From Spirochaetes bacterium RIFOXYC1_FULL_54_7 (lineage in GTDB: Bacteria > Spirochaetota > Spirochaetia > Treponematales > UBA12059), in assembly GCA_001830645.1 (NCBI GenBank), contig MIBM01000336.1, forward strand, positions 1-5,570: a stretch of 5,570 nucleotides of DNA, in the 5' to 3' direction. Position numbers and translations under genes: made by a program. Positions 1 through 5,126 of the stretch are shown here, in pieces. The notes beneath the pieces were generated by a model. It saw only the letters and a program-made list of their open reading frames with translations. It made no database searches and was not told where the DNA came from. The stretch's first letter is position 1. Every line of letters begins with the position of its first letter.

Positions 1-81
1 TACCCTGCCCTACGGCAGTCAGGTCAACGGCGCATGCGTAGTTGGTGATGTTTTTTAGAAAAACAAATTCTTGGTGACACT

Positions 82-549
82 TCACAGATGCTGATTGTTG
101 CTGATCCTGTCTTTTACTTGCAACCAGTATTCCAGCAGAACCGTGGTAGCTTCAAGAGCGGAATTGAGTTCTGCGGCCAAGATGTCAGGATCATCAGGAT
201 AATCGTGGGAAAGACGATTCCTCTGCTCCCTCAATGACAGCCATGTGTCCGCAGAATCAATGAACCCCAGCGCCTCCAACCGTGATAAAACATCTATGAA
301 AGCCAATGACCGTACATCTTCGCCAAGCAAGTTCAAGATTCGAGGAAATACCTTGGATCCCAGAACATCCTGAAGTTTCGTGAATCGGACATTGAACTGG
401 TCCAGAATCCGTAACGTCCCTGAACTTGCGCTCACCAGGTTCCCGGCGCTGAAAGGTCTCATGGGCTGTAGTTCTGAAAGGTCTTCGATCAGTACAGAAG
501 CATGCTTTTGCGCCTGGGTCAGGAGACTTTGCAAAATGGAATCTGACAT
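82..549 (-). CDS. hepT: HepT-like HEPN-domain toxin of a type VII toxin-antitoxin pair
   Basis: A 155-aa, largely helical protein without signal peptide or membrane segment. The HEPN RNase motif RX4HXY is intact as R110-NRLS-H115-D-Y117, preceded by the family-typical stretch around RFTKLQD (55-61). In characterised HepT toxins these Arg and His residues form the RNase active site at a dimer interface, and the Tyr is the residue the partner MntA modifies with AMP; Y117 is the equivalent here. The gene lies directly behind the MNT antitoxin gene and overlaps it by 31 bp, so the two are translated from one mRNA. The start at 549 is supported by an AAGGG Shine-Dalgarno sequence (558-562, minus strand) 8 nt upstream. 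The order antitoxin-toxin matches HI0073/HI0074 of Haemophilus. Family assignment is firm; toxicity and RNA target are inferred. Confidence 0.88.
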   Translation of the reverse strand: MSDSILQSLLTQAQKHASVLIEDLSELQPMRPFSAGNLVSASSGTLRILDQFNVRFTKLQDVLGSKVFPRILNLLGEDVRSLAFIDVLSRLEALGFIDSADTWLSLREQRNRLSHDYPDDPDILAAELNSALEATTVLLEYWLQVKDRISNNQHL

Positions 550-845
550 AGGCGTATCCCTTCTTCAAATGCCCTGATATGGATCGGTCGTTTTTCAGCA
601 CCCTCGCGATAGAGGACAATGTCAACTTTACGACCCTCAAGCTGACGCGCCAGTATCCCGGCAAATCGCGAACGAGAAGCCACAAGCTCTTCAATGTTGG
701 CAGAACTCCGGACCAGCAAGTCAATGTCACCGCCCCGGAGATCATCGCGAACTCTTGATCCAAATAGATACAACACATCTCCTGGAGAGAAGACGGATTG
801 AAACACACCGATGATAGTCGCTTGAATTGATTCAGAAAGCCGCAT
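519..845 (-). CDS. mntA: MntA-like minimal nucleotidyltransferase, antitoxin to the HEPN toxin
   Basis: A 108-aa protein consisting of a single MNT (Pol-beta-like nucleotidyltransferase) fold. The signature GSX9DXD is present as G29-S30 followed by D40-I41-D42, and a third carboxylate is supplied by D75 in KVDIVLY, so the metal-binding triad looks complete and the enzyme active. In the known type VII systems MntA transfers AMP from ATP to the toxin's RX4HXY tyrosine, silencing its RNase. The stop lies 31 bp inside the downstream hepT gene. No Shine-Dalgarno sequence precedes the ATG; instead a good sigma70-type promoter ends 6 nt before it, suggesting a leaderless mRNA. The gene is 56 bp behind the aldolase gene on the same strand, so read-through from that operon is also possible. 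Catalytic role is known for the family and inferred here. Confidence 0.87.
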   Translation of the reverse strand: MRLSESIQATIIGVFQSVFSPGDVLYLFGSRVRDDLRGGDIDLLVRSSANIEELVASRSRFAGILARQLEGRKVDIVLYREGAEKRPIHIRAFEEGIRLCQIPFCKVS

Positions 846-851
846 ACCGGA

Positions 852-880
852 ATTATAATGGCATCGTCACAACCGGGCAA
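852..880 (-). promoter_or_regulatory. Promoter of the mntA-hepT module, predicted leaderless
   Basis: On the minus strand a -35 box TTGCCC (880-875) is followed after exactly 17 bp by a consensus -10 box TATAAT (857-852). Only six bases (TCCGGT) separate the -10 box from the ATG at 845, so the expected start of transcription falls at or within a few bases of the start codon. The -10 octamer ATTATAAT is nearly self-complementary and also reads TATAAT on the plus strand, but no comparable -35 box was found for that direction. Start-site position is inferred. Confidence 0.65.
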
Positions 881-901
881 GGCCAGGATAGAGAGGCAAG
901 T

Positions 902-1681
902 TCAGTGATTCAATACTCCATCACCATGTACCGTTTCAAGGCCTGTTTTCACCGCACTGTCCAGGAAGATCGAGTCTATGCCGAAGCCGATGAACCGGAA
1001 ACCCTGGGCAGCCCGGCGTCTGGCCGTTTGTGGGTCCATGCAGAAGATGCCCGGAACAATACCGGCACGCCGGGCTGCGGCCAGCACCGTGGCTATGGCT
1101 GCCTCTACCTCGGGGTGGGCGGGCTGGTCTGAATGACCCATGGAGCAGGCCAGATCGTAGGGTCCTACAAAGATTATGTCGATGCCTGGCGCTGCCAGTA
1201 TTCCATCTATGTTCTTCACCGCATCCTTGTGCTCCGCCTGAAGCATGACCAGAACCTGATCATTGGCCACCCCCATGTACTCCACCATCCGTACACCGAA
1301 CAGGGAAGCCCTGCCGGCACCGAGGCCGCGTACCCCTGCCGGAGCATACTTGCAGTACGAAACAGCCAGCCTGGCTTCGTCGGCTGTATTGACCATGGGA
1401 ATCATGACACCCAGTGCGCCGGCATCAAGTACACGCTTGATGGCAGCCTGGTCGTTCCACTGCACACGAACAAGAGGCGTGGACCCGCCTCGGTCTATGG
1501 CCGCAAGCATATCACCGGCAGTTTCAAGGTCCATGGCACCATGTTCAAGGTCCACAAGGATCCAATCGAATCCGCGGTGGGCAAGAATCTCCGATACCGT
1601 ACTACTGGCTATGCTCTGGAAGGTGCCATAACAGGTCTTGCCTGACTGCAGGCTGGTCTTGGTATGGTTTTCATAGTTCAT
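902..1681 (-). CDS. HpcH/HpaI-family class II (metal-dependent) aldolase
   Basis: A 259-aa cytoplasmic protein of the usual length for the HpaI/GarL/RhmA family, TIM-barrel enzymes that cleave 4-hydroxy-2-oxo acids to pyruvate plus an aldehyde, with a divalent metal. Visible motifs in order: DLEHG with presumed catalytic base H47; R72 in PLVRVQWND, matching the pyruvate-binding Arg of HpaI; GVMIPMVNTADEA (91-103); GVRGLG (117-121 region); and the metal ligands E150 in LQAEH and D176 in VGPYDLA. All expected active-site residues are therefore present. The substrate cannot be read from sequence: 4-hydroxy-2-oxoheptanedioate, 2-keto-3-deoxy-L-rhamnonate and 5-keto-4-deoxy-D-glucarate are all used by relatives, and no sugar-acid genes lie nearby. 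The start is set by AGGAG (1694-1690) 8 nt upstream, inside the end of the DUF72 gene, which it overlaps by 11 bp; the two are probably translationally coupled. Confidence 0.88.
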   Translation of the reverse strand: MNYENHTKTSLQSGKTCYGTFQSIASSTVSEILAHRGFDWILVDLEHGAMDLETAGDMLAAIDRGGSTPLVRVQWNDQAAIKRVLDAGALGVMIPMVNTADEARLAVSYCKYAPAGVRGLGAGRASLFGVRMVEYMGVANDQVLVMLQAEHKDAVKNIDGILAAPGIDIIFVGPYDLACSMGHSDQPAHPEVEAAIATVLAAARRAGIVPGIFCMDPQTARRRAAQGFRFIGFGIDSIFLDSAVKTGLETVHGDGVLNH

Positions 1682-2528
1682 TGAAGAGTCTCCTGAGTTT
1701 CTGGATGGTCAGCGGGGCACAGCCCTCGTAATGGTTGTTCACGTTGATGAAAGCCTTCCTGCCGGCTCCGGCAAGCTTGGTAACCGCACCGGCGATACAC
1801 AGGAGTTCGTCGTCCTTGGGGCGGATGATGCTGCTCCAGTCAGAGCCTGTCTGCTCCTCCATGCCCTCGCGATCTTCACCATGAAGCCGGAGGCATACCG
1901 TATCGTCCAGTATCGCCTGGTAACGATCCATCGTCGCAGCGATATCGTCCATCCAGTAGCCCTGTAATAAAACGGGTGCGGCTCCCTGCCCTTGAAGCAG
2001 CTTGAACCATGGACCGTCCATCCAGCGGGGATTGCGGATCTCCACCGCGTACGGCATGTCTCCAGGCAGGCTGGACAGGAAGGCTCCCAGCCTGTCCATG
2101 AACTGATTCCTTGAGGGCATCTTGTCCTTGTTCAGATACTCGAACTGGAATATGAACAGCCCGATCTTGGGGACAAGCACTGCCAGGGATTCCAGGAAGC
2201 GCATGAAAAAATCCTGGTCCAGGAAGCGCTCGTTTGGTCGCAGGGGCTCACCCTTCCTGGCATGGTGATGGGTCAGGGTAAGCGCATTGGGGCATTTGAC
2301 GGAAAAGCGGAATCCGGGCGGCGTGGACTGATCATATTCAGCCACAATCTCCTGGCGCGGAAGGGCAGCACCGGTTTTACCAAGAGACCAGAACCACTGG
2401 TCCACTTCTACAGTGGAATATTGCCGGGCATACTCGGCAAGGTAATTCACGGGCTCCCTGCTTGAATATACAAGGCCCCCCCAGGATGGGTATTTCCAGC
2501 TGCAGGTGCCCAGATAAAGATTGTCCAT
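1671..2528 (-). CDS. DUF72 (YecE-like) family protein
   Basis: A 285-aa soluble protein with the full set of DUF72 motifs: GTCSWKYPSW near the N-terminus (7-16), VEVDQWFW (40-47), FRFSVKCPNALTLTHH (73-88), the barrel strand GLFIFQF (123-129), YAVEIRNPRW (160-169), LRLHGED (213-219) and the C-terminal NVNNHYEGCAPLT (262-274). The family has a TIM-barrel fold and unknown biochemical function; an enzymatic role is suspected from conserved acidic, Asn and His residues. The VEVDQWFW form differs from the commoner VEINSTFY and marks a subfamily. Its gene is the first of a two-gene operon with the aldolase. The ATG at 2528 matches the family's usual N-terminus closely, yet no Shine-Dalgarno sequence precedes it; a promoter-like pair ends 6 nt upstream, as at mntA. 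Confidence 0.88.
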   Translation of the reverse strand: MDNLYLGTCSWKYPSWGGLVYSSREPVNYLAEYARQYSTVEVDQWFWSLGKTGAALPRQEIVAEYDQSTPPGFRFSVKCPNALTLTHHHARKGEPLRPNERFLDQDFFMRFLESLAVLVPKIGLFIFQFEYLNKDKMPSRNQFMDRLGAFLSSLPGDMPYAVEIRNPRWMDGPWFKLLQGQGAAPVLLQGYWMDDIAATMDRYQAILDDTVCLRLHGEDREGMEEQTGSDWSSIIRPKDDELLCIAGAVTKLAGAGRKAFINVNNHYEGCAPLTIQKLRRLFNEL

Positions 2529-2534
2529 GCGACA

Positions 2535-2563
2535 AGGATAGCGGAGCAGAGACCTGAAGTGAA
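2535..2563 (-). promoter_or_regulatory. Candidate promoter of the DUF72-aldolase operon, predicted leaderless
   Basis: On the minus strand TTCACT (2563-2558; four of six match TTGACA) and TATCCT (2540-2535; four of six match TATAAT) are separated by exactly 17 bp. The -10 box ends 6 nt before the ATG at 2528, the same spacing as at mntA. Each hexamer alone is modest; the spacing, the absence of a Shine-Dalgarno sequence and the repeat of this geometry at mntA are the reasons for the call. Confidence 0.45.
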
Positions 2564-2583
2564 TAAGCAGTACACGTTATTTC

Positions 2584-2613
2584 TTTACCTGATCCTCCAA
2601 AGCACCTTATACT
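2584..2613 (+). promoter_or_regulatory. Candidate promoter of the FMN-binding protein gene
   Basis: TTTACC (2584-2589) and TATACT (2608-2613) are 18 bp apart and resemble sigma70 -35 and -10 boxes. Transcription would begin near 2620, giving a leader of about 25-30 nt with a GGAG Shine-Dalgarno sequence (2638-2641). The site lies in the 118-bp region between divergent genes, back to back with the DUF72 promoter; their -35 sides are about 20 bp apart, so one regulator could act on both. Confidence 0.45.
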
Positions 2614-2646
2614 GGCCCAGCCCCGATTCAGGGCACTGGAGTCTAC

Positions 2647-3042
2647 ATGAAACTCAGGAAACCCCTTATCATCATCCTTGTCCTGCTAGCGGTTTTCTTC
2701 ATCGCCGGGCAGTCATTGCCAAGAATCACGGAAGCGTCCTTCACGACCATGCGCGCCTCCACCAAAGCCTTTGAAGTAAAGGCTGTCAAGGATGGAGTCT
2801 ATGAGGGCAAGGCCTTCCTGCTCCCTGTATCTGTGAGGGTAAGTGTCTCCGTTGCAAGGGGCAAAATTGTCTCGATAGAATTGCTCAAGCACTTCAACGG
2901 ACAGGGTCAGCCAGCCGAAGCCATAATTCCGGCTGTAATCAAGGCCCAGTCGCTGGGCGTTGATGTTGTCGCCGGAGCCACCCATTCCAGCCTCACCATC
3001 CTGGGGGCCCTGGAGAATGCTTTGGACAGAGGTGTACGCTGA
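2647..3042 (+). CDS. Exported, membrane-anchored FMN-binding domain protein, predicted covalently flavinylated
   Basis: A 131-aa protein. The N-terminus MKLRK plus the hydrophobic stretch of residues 6-20 forms an uncleaved signal anchor or signal peptide without a lipobox, so the rest should face outside the membrane. Residues about 47-128 are a single FMN-binding domain (PF04205 type), with the typical VYEGKAF beginning, HFNGQGQPAE in the middle and a flavinylation motif D106-VVAGAT-H113 near the end; T112 is the expected threonine that ApbE joins to FMN through a phosphoester bond. The common motif has Ser where this protein has A109. Such small domains relay electrons outside the cytoplasmic membrane, for example in RnfG/NqrC and in extracellular electron transfer proteins. 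No apbE gene lies in the window. GGAG 5 nt before ATG supports the start. The next gene follows after 40 bp in the same direction, probably in one operon. Confidence 0.85.
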   Translation: MKLRKPLIIILVLLAVFFIAGQSLPRITEASFTTMRASTKAFEVKAVKDGVYEGKAFLLPVSVRVSVSVARGKIVSIELLKHFNGQGQPAEAIIPAVIKAQSLGVDVVAGATHSSLTILGALENALDRGVR

Positions 3043-3082
3043 TACTGGAACCCTCCCTTTTGCACAGGAGATGATGATAACT

Positions 3083-3481
3083 ATGGACCACCCGAAAACC
3101 GTCGAATGGGACGCCAGGATGAAGGCGATGTTCGATAGGATAGACACTATCCTTGAGGACAGATATCACAACCACTGGCGGCTCAGACGCAACAGACCCA
3201 AAAGGGGAGAAACCACTAATCCCGAGGCAGACGGCCTGTTCAATGTAGGTGCCATTTTTACCCCCGGTTATGGCAGCAAGATAGGCCGGGGCTACCTTGT
3301 GGATATAACCCTTGCCACGGATGCCCAGGTCCCTCTCGAACAGCGGGAAGAAATAGAAAAACTGGTGCTGGATCTACTGGAAAGCTTCATCCCGGAGTAC
3401 TTCCCCGAACGTCAGCTTGAAATAAGCCGGGATGGTTCCAGGTACAAGATACATGGCGATCTGAGCCTGGGTACGATCTGA
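3083..3481 (+). CDS. Uncharacterised 132-aa protein downstream of the FMN-binding protein
   Basis: I do not recognise a named family. The protein has no signal peptide or membrane segment and should be cytoplasmic. It begins with a charged helix (about 8-30), then a Gly/Asn-rich centre with NPEADGLFNVGAIF (46-59) and GYGSKIGRGY (62-71), a beta strand LVDITLAT (72-79), an acidic helix (84-103) and a C-terminal beta segment ending KIHGDLSLG (122-130). The Gly/Asn/Asp-rich centre looks like a conserved binding or catalytic loop. Start choice: AGGAG at 3066-3070 lies 12 nt before the ATG at 3083, but only 0 and 3 nt before the in-frame ATGs at 3071 and 3074; 3083 or 3074 is most likely. The frame stays open back to 2960, inside the preceding gene, but that part has no gene-like features. 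The stop codon is supplied by a 17-bp tandem duplication. Confidence 0.75.
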   Translation: MDHPKTVEWDARMKAMFDRIDTILEDRYHNHWRLRRNRPKRGETTNPEADGLFNVGAIFTPGYGSKIGRGYLVDITLATDAQVPLEQREEIEKLVLDLLESFIPEYFPERQLEISRDGSRYKIHGDLSLGTI

Positions 3482-3491
3482 GCCTGGGAAC
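3458..3491 (+). repeat. 17-bp tandem duplication spanning the stop codon
   Basis: Two copies, 3458-3474 and 3475-3491, differ at one base (position 16 counted as T/A at 3472 versus 3489), and a GATC of a third start follows at 3492. The first copy encodes the last residues DLSLGT of the unknown protein; the second, shifted by one frame because 17 is not a multiple of three, supplies its TGA at 3479-3481. Confidence 0.9.
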
Positions 3492-3502
3492 GATCCAAGT
3501 AG

Positions 3503-3570
3503 CCGGGCAGAACTGCAACTCCAGGCCAAGGGACAGCCAAGGGCAAACCTTGCGGGTTCCCTCCTGCCGG
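3503..3570 (+). other. Possible structured leader before the acetyltransferase gene
   Basis: The 103 bp between the unknown gene and the acetyltransferase gene hold several short complementary segments. AGGG (3540-3543), a 2-nt bulge and AACC (3546-3549) can pair with GGTT (3555-3558) and CCCT (3559-3562) over a TTGCG loop, and CCGGGCAG (3503-3510) can pair imperfectly with CTGCCGG (3564-3570) around it. GCCAAGGG is also repeated at 3525 and 3536. No U-run follows, so an intrinsic terminator is unlikely; a weak processing or attenuation structure is possible. No clear promoter or Shine-Dalgarno sequence for the next gene was found here. Confidence 0.25.
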
Positions 3571-3584
3571 TTTAGACTTGCCGG

Positions 3585-4769
3585 ATGGAAATACGACCAA
3601 TCGGCGCAGACGATTTCTATGAGGCCCTTCGCCTGGATTCCATCTGTTACACCCAGTCTTCAGACCTGGCCATCACAGACAGTACAACAGAAGATCTGAA
3701 GGATGCCTTTGGCCTGTTTGAAAATGGACAACTACGGTCAGTCATGATATCCCACGAACAGCAGATGTATTTCGATCGCGCATTGGTTCCTGTAGCCGGA
3801 ATAGGCAGCGTGGCCACCTACCCTGAGCACCGGCGCAAGGGTTATGTGAGAGAGCTGTTCTCCGTCCTGTTCCCGCGCATGCGTGAGCTGGGACAAGCTT
3901 TCTCCATGCTCTTCCCCTTTTCCTACCCCTACTACCGGTCCTTTGGCTACGAGTTGGCCTGTTTAAAAAACCAGTATACCTTCCCCCTCGCACAGCTGAG
4001 ACCGGCCACTGATGAAGGAAGTCTGGAACTGGTTGTGCCAACCGCAGGGCGTATCAAGGAACTGGATGAGATAAAGGCCCTGTACCAGGATTTTGTTGCA
4101 CCACGCAACCTTGCCAAGTATCGAAGTGACGCCGACTGGAAGAATCTGGTTCCGGCCGAGCCACACAGAAGCCAGGAATACTTTTATCTGTACCGTAATG
4201 CCGGAGGTGATGCAGAAGCGTATTTCCTCTACAAGGTAATACGGAAAAACCCATTTAGCATGGATATGACTGTGCAGGATATTGCATGGCGTGGCGCACG
4301 TGGCCTCAGGAACCTGCTTGCCCGAGTGGCTCTTTTCCATCCTCTTGCCGTATCGGCCACCCTTTGCCTGCCCTCCGACTGCATCCTTGAACATAATATC
4401 CCGGATCCCTACACCATCGAACGCAGAATCCTGCCATCGTGCATGGTAAAGGTGGTGGATGTGCAGACTGCCCTGGGGGCGACATGGTTTCAGGGCAGTG
4501 GCTCCTTGGTCGTCAGGGTAAAGGACGACACCCTGGACTGGAACGATGGCCGTTTCCTGGTCGAGTGGTCCGGTGGCCGGACGGAAACATCGCCCAGCAC
4601 CCGGAATCCGGAGCTGAGCCTGGATGTGCGTACCCTGGCACAGTTGCTGGTAGGCTATATAGGCGGAGCGGAGTTGGTGGACCACGACCTGGCCGAGTCA
4701 GAGATAAGCAGTGAACAACTTGCTGCCATCTTCCCGCGCAAGGCCCTTTATCAGAACGATCATTTCTAA
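3585..4769 (+). CDS. Eis-like GNAT-family N-acetyltransferase with C-terminal SCP2-like domain
   Basis: A 394-aa protein matching the length and three-part plan of the Eis family: an N-terminal GNAT domain (about 1-135), a second, degenerate GNAT domain (about 140-285) and an SCP2 (sterol carrier)-like C-terminal domain (about 290-394). The acetyl-CoA pyrophosphate loop is VATYPEHRRKGYVRE (76-90), aligned with the HRRRG loop of mycobacterial Eis. YYRSFGYEL (116-124) corresponds to the Eis segment holding the general acid Tyr126, here Y122. In Eis the carboxylate of the last residue, a Phe, acts as base; this protein also ends in Phe (F394). Catalysis should therefore be intact. Eis enzymes acetylate amines on aminoglycosides, peptides and polyamines; the substrate here is unknown. 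No Shine-Dalgarno sequence precedes the ATG. It could be cotranscribed with the two preceding genes, or have its own weak promoter. Confidence 0.87.
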   Translation: MEIRPIGADDFYEALRLDSICYTQSSDLAITDSTTEDLKDAFGLFENGQLRSVMISHEQQMYFDRALVPVAGIGSVATYPEHRRKGYVRELFSVLFPRMRELGQAFSMLFPFSYPYYRSFGYELACLKNQYTFPLAQLRPATDEGSLELVVPTAGRIKELDEIKALYQDFVAPRNLAKYRSDADWKNLVPAEPHRSQEYFYLYRNAGGDAEAYFLYKVIRKNPFSMDMTVQDIAWRGARGLRNLLARVALFHPLAVSATLCLPSDCILEHNIPDPYTIERRILPSCMVKVVDVQTALGATWFQGSGSLVVRVKDDTLDWNDGRFLVEWSGGRTETSPSTRNPELSLDVRTLAQLLVGYIGGAELVDHDLAESEISSEQLAAIFPRKALYQNDHF

Positions 4770-4785
4770 AAGCAAAGACCATGAA

Positions 4786-4814
4786 TTGTCTCGACAGGAA
4801 TCACGTAGTATATT
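4786..4814 (+). promoter_or_regulatory. Candidate promoter of the vapBC operon
   Basis: TTGTCT (4786-4791) and TATATT (4809-4814) are separated by exactly 17 bp and fit a sigma70-type promoter. Transcription would start near 4821, inside an inverted repeat, leaving a leader of about 50 nt that ends in an AAGGAG ribosome binding site. The segment is markedly more AT-rich than the surrounding genes. Confidence 0.55.
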
Positions 4815-4818
4815 ACAC

Positions 4819-4836
4819 ATAATACTGTGTTATTAT
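4819..4836 (+). promoter_or_regulatory. Candidate VapB operator (inverted repeat)
   Basis: ATAATA (4819-4824) and TATTAT (4831-4836) are perfect inverted arms around a 6-bp centre. A second inverted repeat, ACACA (4815-4819) with TGTGT (4826-4830), overlaps it. The pair lies just after the -10 box and over the predicted start of transcription, where a ribbon-helix-helix antitoxin bound as a dimer, with its toxin, would repress its own operon. Binding is inferred from position and symmetry. Confidence 0.45.
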
Positions 4837-4860
4837 TGCACGGCACAGCATACCATAAAA

Positions 4861-4866
4861 AAGGAG
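4861..4866 (+). promoter_or_regulatory. Ribosome binding site fixing the vapB start
   Basis: AAGGAG lies 8 nt before the ATG at 4875. The frame is open further upstream to an ATG at 4827, but that start would lie within the operator and lacks a ribosome binding site, so 4875 is the start to use. Confidence 0.8.
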
Positions 4867-4874
4867 TGGCCAGT

Positions 4875-5126
4875 ATGAACATTACCTTGTCTGTCGAACC
4901 CCGTACCATAGAAGACGTCCGCATCTGGGCTGCGGAACATGGTACCAGCCTCAATGCCGTGGTGCGGGACTACCTTGCCCAGCTGGCCTCCGGAACGGAA
5001 CTCGAGGAAGCGGCACGGACTTTTGCCGACAATGCCAGAAGCATGGCCGGCAAATCTGCACCTGGTACACGGTTCAGCAGGAACGATGTGTACCAGGGTA
5101 CCCGCTTCGGAACCACTGGTCAATGA
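4875..5126 (+). CDS. vapB: VapB-type ribbon-helix-helix antitoxin
   Basis: An 83-aa protein. Residues 1-40 fit a ribbon-helix-helix DNA-binding fold: a beta strand NITLSVEP, then helix TIEDVRIWAAEHG, then a turn and second helix TSLNAVVRDYLAQL. The rest is a charged tail (41-83) that includes RFSRNDVYQ (66-74), the kind of segment which in VapB antitoxins binds across the toxin's active site. The gene overlaps the PIN toxin gene by 4 bp (ATGA), so toxin translation is coupled to it. It should neutralise the toxin and, with it, bind the inverted repeat at 4819-4836. The fold assignment comes from pattern alone, but the partner gene makes the role nearly certain. Confidence 0.85.
   Translation: MNITLSVEPRTIEDVRIWAAEHGTSLNAVVRDYLAQLASGTELEEAARTFADNARSMAGKSAPGTRFSRNDVYQGTRFGTTGQ

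Noticed and set aside
2..58. Open frame at the left edge ending in TAG at 56-58, reading ...VNGACVVGDVF, possibly the 3' end of a plus-strand gene.
   Set aside because: Only 18 codons are visible, no motif is recognisable and such a length is expected by chance.
42..78. Direct repeat TTGGTGA at 42 and 72 and an A/T-rich GTTTTTTAGAAAAAC segment downstream of hepT, considered as attachment site or terminator.
   Set aside because: The 7-bp repeat is too short and the A/T segment could form only a hairpin with a loop too small and no GC stem.
257..880. Minus-strand open frame of 207 codons covering both mntA and hepT.
   Set aside because: It is in another frame than the two motif-bearing genes and has no domain of its own.
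1133..1645. Plus-strand open frame of 170 codons.
   Set aside because: It is antisense to the aldolase gene, whose catalytic residues are all present.
2960..3082. N-terminal extension of the 132-aa protein to an ATG at 2960.
   Set aside because: The extension lies inside the end of the FMN-binding gene, is Pro/Trp-rich with no helix pattern, and has no ribosome binding site, unlike the starts at 3074-3083.
3963..4685. Long minus-strand open frame of 240 codons.
   Set aside because: It lies wholly antisense to the well-supported acetyltransferase gene and its translation shows no domain.
4770..4800. Possible terminator after the acetyltransferase gene (AGAC and GTCT arms).
   Set aside because: The stem is only four base pairs with no U-run, and the GTCT arm belongs to the vapBC -35 region.
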